NCBI GenBank assembly: GCA_955652585.1
Contig: CATPBF010000116.1
Span: forward strand, 1-11,195
Origin: Candidatus Dormiibacterota bacterium
Lineage (GTDB): Bacteria; Chloroflexota; Dormibacteria; Dormibacterales; Dormibacteraceae
DNA: 11,195 nucleotides
Direction of reading: 5' to 3'
Shown here: in pieces, positions 6,548 through 11,195 of the stretch
Position numbering within the stretch: the first letter of the stretch is position 1
Layout: every line of letters starts with the position of its first letter
Made by a program: the position numbers and the translations under genes
The notes under the pieces: model-generated
The model's database searches: none
What the model was told of the DNA's origin: nothing
The model's input: only the letters and a program-made list of their open reading frames with translations

Positions 6548-7372
6548 ATGCCTGAGCTGCCCGAGGTCGAGACCATCATCGCCGACCTGCGGCCGCACCT
6601 GGTCGGCCGCACGATCGTGCGCTGCGAGCTGCGCTTTCCGTCGATCGTCCGGCATCCCGAGCCGGAGACGTTCGTCGACTCGATCACCGGGCTTCGCATC
6701 GAGGCGGCCGGCCGGCGCGGAAAGTTCATCCTCATCGCGCTCGGCGCCGGCCGCCTGCTGGTCGTTCACCTGGGCATGAGCGGGCAGCTGCGCCTGGTGG
6801 ACTCCGCCACCGAAATCGCCAGCCACACGCACGCCATCTTCGACCTCGACGACGGTAAGCAGCTTCGTTATCGCGACCCGCGCAGGTTCGGGCGATTGCT
6901 GCTCGGCACCGAGGACGAGCTGCTCCTCTCGGGCACATTTCCCAAGCTCGGACCGGAGCCGATCGATCCCACCTTCGACGCCGAACAGCTCTTCCAACGA
7001 TTTCGGCGCCGGCGCGCGCCGCTCAAAGCCGTGCTGCTGGACCAGGCGACTGTCGCGGGCGTCGGCAACATCTACGCGGACGAATCGCTGCATCGCGCCC
7101 GGCTCCGTCCCGATCGCGCCGCGGGCAGCCTGAGCCGCAAATCGGTGCGCAGGCTTCACGAGTCGCTGCGTGATTCGCTCGAGGTTGCGATTCGCAATCG
7201 CGGTTCCTCGGTCGACACTTATCGCGACGCCTGGGGTCAGGTCGGCAACCAGCAGGAATCGTTACTCGTGTACGGCCGCGCGGGCGAACCTTGCTTCACC
7301 TGCGGCCGCCCGCTGGCTATGGTGCGACTCGCGGGCCGCACGACCGTCTTTTGCACGCGTTGCCAGCGCTGA
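6548..7372 (+). CDS. mutM: Formamidopyrimidine-DNA glycosylase (Fpg/MutM)
   Basis: A 274-residue bifunctional glycosylase/AP lyase that excises 8-oxoguanine and formamidopyrimidines. MPELPEVET at the start gives the catalytic N-terminal proline and the adjacent glutamate after Met removal. GRRGKF (55-60) carries the conserved lysine, VVHLGMSGQL (72-81) and YRDPRRFG (108-115) are core motifs, and GVGNIYADE (171-179) belongs to the H2TH region. The C-terminal zinc finger is intact: C249-x2-C252-x16-C269-x2-C272, with the DNA-contacting GRT at 263-265. Length is normal. The start is fixed by the requirement for Pro at position 2. The preceding inverted repeat supplies the ribosome binding site. 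It shares a probable transcript with polA, which would fill the gap after excision, and the next gene starts five bases after its stop. Endonuclease VIII-type (Nei) is less likely given MPELPE with the K59 context. Confidence 0.95.
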   Translation: MPELPEVETIIADLRPHLVGRTIVRCELRFPSIVRHPEPETFVDSITGLRIEAAGRRGKFILIALGAGRLLVVHLGMSGQLRLVDSATEIASHTHAIFDLDDGKQLRYRDPRRFGRLLLGTEDELLLSGTFPKLGPEPIDPTFDAEQLFQRFRRRRAPLKAVLLDQATVAGVGNIYADESLHRARLRPDRAAGSLSRKSVRRLHESLRDSLEVAIRNRGSSVDTYRDAWGQVGNQQESLLVYGRAGEPCFTCGRPLAMVRLAGRTTVFCTRCQR

Positions 7373-7376
7373 TCGA

Positions 7377-8039
7377 TTGGCCGCGCTGAGACCGCGCCTG
7401 GTCGCCGCCGCCGCGCTCGCCGTCGCCTATGTCGCGTTGACGATGGCGATCGCGGCCGGGATGTTCGAAAACCTGGACAAGCAAGTGCAGCAGGGCATGT
7501 CGAGCCTGTGGAGTGAAGCGCTCCATCCCGTGTTCCAGACGATCGCGGAGCTTGGCGGCCTGGAGCTGACCACGCTCCTGATGATCGCGCTGGCGATCTT
7601 TCTATTGAGTCGTGGGTTCGGCGCGGATGTCTGGGTGGTGCTCGTGTTCATCGCAGCGCAGGTGCTCGAAGTGCTTTACAAGGCGAACCTCCACCATCCC
7701 GGACCGCCGGCGACCGTGGCCCACACCGACGGCCCCAGCATCACAGAGCTCGTAGCCGGCAGCGGCCCGCTCGCGAACAGCTTTCCCAGCGGACACATGG
7801 TGCGAGCCGTGATTGCCTACGGATTGATCGCGTTCGTGGTCCAGCGCTTGGCGCCCCGGCCGCTCGCGCGGACGCTCGCGATCCCGATTGCTACCGCGCT
7901 CATCGTGCTGCTCGCCTTCGACCGCCTGTATCTCGATGTGCATTGGGAATCGGACGTGCTCGGCGGGCTGCTGCTCGGAGCGATCGGCCTGCTGGCGGGG
8001 ACGATCTGGCTAGACCGACCCAGGGCAAGCGAGAATTAA
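7377..8039 (+). CDS. PAP2-family membrane phosphatase with atypical motif C1
   Basis: A 220-residue polytopic membrane protein of the PAP2 (phosphatidic acid phosphatase 2) superfamily, whose members dephosphorylate lipid phosphates such as undecaprenyl pyrophosphate at the outer membrane face. Hydrophobic segments lie at about 8-29, 62-78, 84-101, 141-155, 165-181 and 194-211. Motif C2 is PSGH (137-140). Motif C3 is R183-x5-H189-x3-D193, the expected catalytic histidine and partner aspartate. Motif C1, normally K-x6-RP, reads KANLHHPGP (102-110), so the arginine is glycine (G109). The TTG at 7377, five bases after the fpg stop, is the only sensible start: the frame stays open upstream but overlaps fpg with non-membrane sequence. 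No strong ribosome binding site is visible, suggesting coupling to fpg. Whether it is catalytically active is uncertain. Confidence 0.82.
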   Translation: MAALRPRLVAAAALAVAYVALTMAIAAGMFENLDKQVQQGMSSLWSEALHPVFQTIAELGGLELTTLLMIALAIFLLSRGFGADVWVVLVFIAAQVLEVLYKANLHHPGPPATVAHTDGPSITELVAGSGPLANSFPSGHMVRAVIAYGLIAFVVQRLAPRPLARTLAIPIATALIVLLAFDRLYLDVHWESDVLGGLLLGAIGLLAGTIWLDRPRASEN

Positions 8040-8042
8040 CGG

Positions 8043-8378
8043 ATGGCCGCAGACAGCCCCGTGATGATCATGGTCACCACCGGAGGCCGCAATGACGCCG
8101 AGCGCCTGGGCGAGGGCCTGGTCGTAGAGCACCTCGCCGGGTGCTGCACCGTGATCCCGATGGTGCACTCCTTCTATTTCTGGGACGGCCAGCTCAAGCG
8201 GGAACACGAATCGCTCCTGCTCGTGAAGACCGTCGCATCCCGAGCCAAGGCGGTCGAGGAATACGTGCGCAAGAACCACGCCTATGAGCTACCCGAGATC
8301 CTCCAGGTGGCCATCGACGACGGCATGCCCAGGTATCTCCAGTGGCTTGCCGATCAGGTCGCCGACCGCCCTCGCTGA
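8043..8378 (+). CDS. cutA: CutA1 divalent-cation tolerance protein
   Basis: A 111-residue cytoplasmic protein of the CutA1 family, small very stable trimers with a ferredoxin-like fold related to PII signalling proteins. E. coli mutants implicated it in copper and divalent-cation tolerance, though its biochemical role remains unsettled. Features seen: VMIMVTTG (7-14) first strand, LVVEHLAGCCTVIPMVHSFY (26-45) with the conserved Cys and the aromatic run ending in FWDG, LLLVKT (58-63), and the diagnostic HAYELPEI (79-86) with C-terminal YLQW (98-101). Length is typical. ATG at 8043 lies three bases after the stop of the phosphatase gene, with no other candidate, so the two are probably translated from one message. 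Confidence 0.93.
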   Translation: MAADSPVMIMVTTGGRNDAERLGEGLVVEHLAGCCTVIPMVHSFYFWDGQLKREHESLLLVKTVASRAKAVEEYVRKNHAYELPEILQVAIDDGMPRYLQWLADQVADRPR

Positions 8379-8385
8379 GCGCCAA

Positions 8386-8419
8386 CTAAGGGCAGCGGGC
8401 CCGTTAAGTCAGCCCTTAG
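8386..8419. repeat. Inverted repeat upstream of the ABC exporter gene
   Basis: A perfect 8-bp inverted repeat, CTAAGGGC (8386-8393) and GCCCTTAG (8412-8419), enclosing 18 bases that contain a second perfect palindrome CGGGCCCG (8396-8403). It occupies most of the gap between the cutA stop and the proposed GTG start at 8431. It could be an operator for a dimeric regulator of the exporter, or an RNA hairpin limiting read-through from cutA. No T-tract follows, so a classical intrinsic terminator is unlikely. Confidence 0.55.
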
Positions 8420-8430
8420 ACTCTTCCAGG

Positions 8431-10749
8431 GTGGCCACGGCAGTCGACGACCGCGGCGGGCGCCGTTCGGGTGGCAAGCGCCGCCAGGGGAAGCGCGCCG
8501 CCGGGCCAAAAGGGCGCCGCGTAACCGACTCGGCGGAGAGCCAGAGCCCGCCGGTAGAACCATCTCCGCTCGATGGCATCGACGATCTGCAAGCTCTCGC
8601 CACGGCGGTCGCGGTGATGGCCGCTCCCCAGACCGCCGCTCCGGAAGCGGCCGCGCCTCCAATCCTGGATGGGAACGGCCACCAGCCCGCCCTCGAGCCG
8701 GCGGTTCTCCTGCCCGAAACCGAGGCGCCGCCCGCGGAGGAGTTCCTCGATCTCCTCGGCCAGGCCGTCGGGCTCCGACTCGACTCGGTGTCGAGAGAGT
8801 ACGGCCGCGGCGACGAGATGCATGTGAGCGCGCTGAAGAACATCTCCATGCAAATCGGCCCCTGCGAGTTCGTTTCCATCGTCGGCCCATCGGGATGCGG
8901 CAAGACCACCCTGCTTTCGCTCATGGGCGGCCTCGACAAACCGACCTCAGGCCACGTCTACGCGGCCGGGCTTCCTGTCGATGAATTGTCGGACGCCGAC
9001 CTCGCCGACTACCGGCTGCAGCGCGTGAGCACGATCTTCCAGACCTTCAACCTCATCCCATCGATGACGGCCGAGGAGAACGTCGCGCTGCCCCTCACCC
9101 TCGCCGGCATCGACCTGGAGGAAAGAAACCAACGCGCCCGACATCTGCTCGACCTCGTTGGCCTCGCCAATCGCGCCCGCACGCGGGTGAACCGGCTGTC
9201 CGGTGGCGAGCAGCAGAAGGTGGCGGTGGCAAGGGCCCTGGCGAACAGGCCTGGGCTCATCCTCGCGGACGAGCCCACCGGCAGTCTGGACTCGGCGGCC
9301 GGCGAGGTCATTCTCGGCCTGCTCGAGGACCTCAACCGGCGCGGGGCCACCGTCGTTCTCGTCACCCACGACCCAGAAGTGGCCCGCCGCGCGCGGCGGG
9401 TGATCCGGATGATCGACGGGCGGGCGCTCGAGGTGGACCAGGGCAAAGAGACGGTCCGCATCCAGGACCCGGTGACTCCGCCGACCCGGCTCGACTGGCG
9501 CGACACGCTCAAGGTGGGCATGCGCGCGACAGTCCGGAGACCGCTGCGGACGTCGCTGACGACGACCGGCGTGGCCATCGGCATCGCCGCGATGACGCTC
9601 ATCGCCGCCCTGGCGGGCGGCCTCCAGGGCGCCCTCGCCTCACCCGCGCTGGCGCGCAGTCAGCTCCACCAGGTGGCGGTCTATCCGACCGGTGACGCCA
9701 ACGGCTTCAGCGCAGGCACGCTGGCGACCCTGAGCGAGCAGCCGCACGTGCGTGCGGCGTGGGGTCAGGTCGCAATGACCGGCACGTACGCCGTCGAAGG
9801 CGCCTCGCCTCAACCGGCGGTTAAGCCGACGGGAGCGCTGGTGTCATTGCCGCCACGAACCTCCTCGCCGGACATGACGCTCATCGCGGGCAGGCTGCCG
9901 AGCTCTGATTCTGCGGTCGAGGTGCTGCTCACGGACCGCATCGCGATGGCTCTTGGCTTCAAGAATGCAGCCGCCGCGCTGGGCTCCACGGTCGACTTCA
10001 ACTCCACCTCGGGCACGCTGGTGGTGTCGGGGCCGCCTGTCAACGCAGTGACGAGCCCGCTGTTCATCTCGCTCCCGGTCGTCGGCGTGGTCTCGAGCCA
10101 GTACATGCCCGCCGGAGCATCTGGCGCGCTGGTGCCGTATTCGATCGCCAAGGAATACTGGGCCAAGATGGCTCAATTCAACGGCTGGAAGACGGGCGAG
10201 TTCGCCAACATCACGCTGCTCGCCGACTCCGGCGGCGCCGTCGACACCGTGCGCAAGCGCCTCGAGACCCTCGGCTTCCAGCCGCAGACATTTGGGGATG
10301 TGTTCCGCGGCTTCGAGGATCTGCTGAGCCGGCTCCGCATCGCCCTGCTTGCGTTGGCGCTGGTCGCCTTGCTGCTCGCCTGCCTCGGGATCGCCAACAC
10401 GATGTACAGCGCGGTCCTGGAGCGAACCAAGGAAATTGGTGTGCTCAAAGCGCTGGGAGCGCGATCCCGCGACGTGCTGCTGCTGTTTGTGGCTGAGGCG
10501 GCTCTGATCGGCCTTGCCGGCGGGATCATCGGCACCCTGGGCGCCGTCGCCTTGGCTCAGATAGGCAACGCGGCCGTCGACCGCCTGGTGCAGAGCGTCG
10601 CCGGCACCGGCGTCGACGTTTTCAGAACCGACTTTGGGATCGCCGTGGCCGCCCTCCTGCTGGCGGTCGTCCTCAGCACGGTGAGCGGGCTCCTGCCTTC
10701 GATGCGCGCCGCACGCCAGGATCCCAGCCGCGCCCTTCGCTTCGAATAG
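8431..10749 (+). CDS. MacB-like ABC exporter: ATPase and FtsX-type permease in one chain, with N-terminal extension
   Basis: A 772-residue half-transporter joining a LolD/MacB-type ATPase to a four-helix FtsX/MacB permease; two copies would make a mechanotransmission-type ABC exporter. The ATPase (about 115-345) has Walker A GPSGCGKTT (152-160), Q-loop Q204, signature LSGGEQQK (256-263), Walker B LILADEPTGSLD (276-287) and H-loop THD (312-314). The permease has TM1 at about 378-399, a long extracytoplasmic domain (about 400-635), then TM2 637-657, TM3 686-708 and TM4 736-756. ERTKEIGVLKALGA (664-677) is the coupling helix of FtsX-like permeases. E. coli MacB has the same order but no 115-residue N-terminal extension; here that is Arg/Lys-rich (about 8-31), then Pro/Ala-rich. 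The start is uncertain: GTG 8431 has a poor ribosome binding site, and ATG 8617 would shorten the extension to about 55 residues. No MacA-like or TolC-like gene adjoins. The substrate is unknown. Confidence 0.87.
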   Translation: MATAVDDRGGRRSGGKRRQGKRAAGPKGRRVTDSAESQSPPVEPSPLDGIDDLQALATAVAVMAAPQTAAPEAAAPPILDGNGHQPALEPAVLLPETEAPPAEEFLDLLGQAVGLRLDSVSREYGRGDEMHVSALKNISMQIGPCEFVSIVGPSGCGKTTLLSLMGGLDKPTSGHVYAAGLPVDELSDADLADYRLQRVSTIFQTFNLIPSMTAEENVALPLTLAGIDLEERNQRARHLLDLVGLANRARTRVNRLSGGEQQKVAVARALANRPGLILADEPTGSLDSAAGEVILGLLEDLNRRGATVVLVTHDPEVARRARRVIRMIDGRALEVDQGKETVRIQDPVTPPTRLDWRDTLKVGMRATVRRPLRTSLTTTGVAIGIAAMTLIAALAGGLQGALASPALARSQLHQVAVYPTGDANGFSAGTLATLSEQPHVRAAWGQVAMTGTYAVEGASPQPAVKPTGALVSLPPRTSSPDMTLIAGRLPSSDSAVEVLLTDRIAMALGFKNAAAALGSTVDFNSTSGTLVVSGPPVNAVTSPLFISLPVVGVVSSQYMPAGASGALVPYSIAKEYWAKMAQFNGWKTGEFANITLLADSGGAVDTVRKRLETLGFQPQTFGDVFRGFEDLLSRLRIALLALALVALLLACLGIANTMYSAVLERTKEIGVLKALGARSRDVLLLFVAEAALIGLAGGIIGTLGAVALAQIGNAAVDRLVQSVAGTGVDVFRTDFGIAVAALLLAVVLSTVSGLLPSMRAARQDPSRALRFE

Positions 10750-10753
10750 CTAG

Positions 10754-11195
10754 ATGAGGGCGTCCACGTATCCGCTGGTCGACGCCGACGAGGCGGCGGC
10801 GCTGGTCCTTGACCGGACCCCCGTGCTGCCGAAGGAGCGGGTCGCAATAGGCGAGGCGGTGGGCCGCGTCCTGGCCGAGGACTTGAGTGCGCCCTCGGAG
10901 CTGCCCGCCTTCTCCACCAGCGCGGTCGACGGATTCGCGGTGCGGGCGGCCGACGCGGGCGGGACGCTGCGCGTGATCGGCGAGTCCGCCGCCGGCCGGC
11001 CGTTCGCCGGCGGCGTCGAGCCTGGGACCGCCGCGCGCATCCTGACCGGCGGCGTGCTACCCGCCGGCGCCGACACGGTGGTGATGGTCGAAGACGTGCG
11101 CCTCGCCGGCGAGGCGGTCACGGTGCCCAAGGATCTGCGCCCTGGGAGCAACTTCCACCGGCCCGGCGCGGACGTCAAGGCGGGAGAGCTCGTGC
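10754..11195 (+). CDS. moeA: Molybdopterin molybdotransferase MoeA, N-terminal fragment
   Basis: The first 147 codons of a MoeA/gephyrin-type protein that runs off the right edge. MoeA inserts molybdate into adenylylated molybdopterin in the last step of molybdenum-cofactor synthesis. PAFSTSAVDGFAVRAAD (51-67) corresponds to the conserved PxFDNSAMDGYAVR motif and keeps the key aspartate D59. ILTGGVLPAGADTVVMVEDV (96-115) and GSNFHRPGADVKAGELV (131-147) are further family motifs with E113 and D140. FSTSAVDGF instead of FDNSAMDGY is a milder, common variant. ATG at 10754 lies four bases after the ABC exporter stop with no good ribosome binding site, suggesting coupled translation. No molybdate transporter or other mo-gene is visible in the window. 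The C-terminal domains lie outside it. Confidence 0.93.
   Translation, partial: MRASTYPLVDADEAAALVLDRTPVLPKERVAIGEAVGRVLAEDLSAPSELPAFSTSAVDGFAVRAADAGGTLRVIGESAAGRPFAGGVEPGTAARILTGGVLPAGADTVVMVEDVRLAGEAVTVPKDLRPGSNFHRPGADVKAGELV

Noticed and set aside
5654..7159. 501-codon minus-strand reading frame across polA and fpg
   Set aside because: Long but antisense to two conserved genes and runs through the intergenic repeat; composition is Arg/Asp/His/Gly-rich without domains.
7170..7376. 69-residue N-terminal extension of the PAP2 protein inside fpg
   Set aside because: The sequence is basic, Ser/Arg-rich and not membrane-like, and it lies over the conserved C-terminal zinc-finger region of Fpg in another frame.
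8284..8430. 49-residue further extension of the ABC protein inside cutA
   Set aside because: It overlaps the conserved end of CutA (ELPEI, YLQW) out of frame and looks like a frame shadow.

Overview
This is a high-GC bacterial window with tightly packed genes and GTG, TTG and probably CTG start codons. It holds ten complete protein genes and one partial gene at each edge. I see no tRNA, rRNA, CRISPR array, transposase or integrase. The gene set from 344 rightward (bifunctional nuclease, MgtC, DegV, a proofreading-deficient DNA polymerase I next to Fpg, CutA, a one-chain ABC exporter, MoeA) resembles Chloroflexota, Dormibacterota or other soil Terrabacteria. That placement is an impression from gene content, not a computed result.

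Left edge (1-343): the minus strand carries the first 54 codons of a secreted M48 metalloprotease whose N-terminus looks alphaproteobacterial. A GC-rich inverted repeat (291-330) separates it from the next gene. A second copy of that repeat lies at 6503-6542, where it supplies the ribosome binding site of the Fpg gene.

Lipid and metabolite block (344-1768): a small SCP2 sterol-carrier-like protein (minus) and a metallo-beta-lactamase-fold hydrolase (plus) diverge from a 69-base region.

Minus-strand operon (3660 down to 1722): bifunctional nuclease, then a MgtC/SapB membrane protein, then a DegV fatty-acid-binding protein. The genes are 5 bases apart or overlapping. MgtC has no ATG, GTG or TTG in the right place and probably starts at CTG. 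DegV overlaps the hydrolase tail to tail by 47 bases.

Plus-strand run (3803 to the right edge): polA, fpg, a PAP2-family membrane phosphatase, cutA, a MacB-like ABC exporter and moeA. Gaps range from 4 to 54 bases, so much of this could be one transcription unit. PolA and Fpg would cooperate in base-excision repair: Fpg removes oxidised purines, and PolA fills the gap and trims the flap. The downstream genes add envelope lipid-phosphate metabolism, metal tolerance, export and molybdenum-cofactor synthesis. I see no single dedicated new system. The most unusual points are the repeat that doubles as the fpg ribosome binding site, the long basic and Pro/Ala-rich extension on the ABC protein, the CTG start of mgtC, and the taxonomic mismatch at the left edge.
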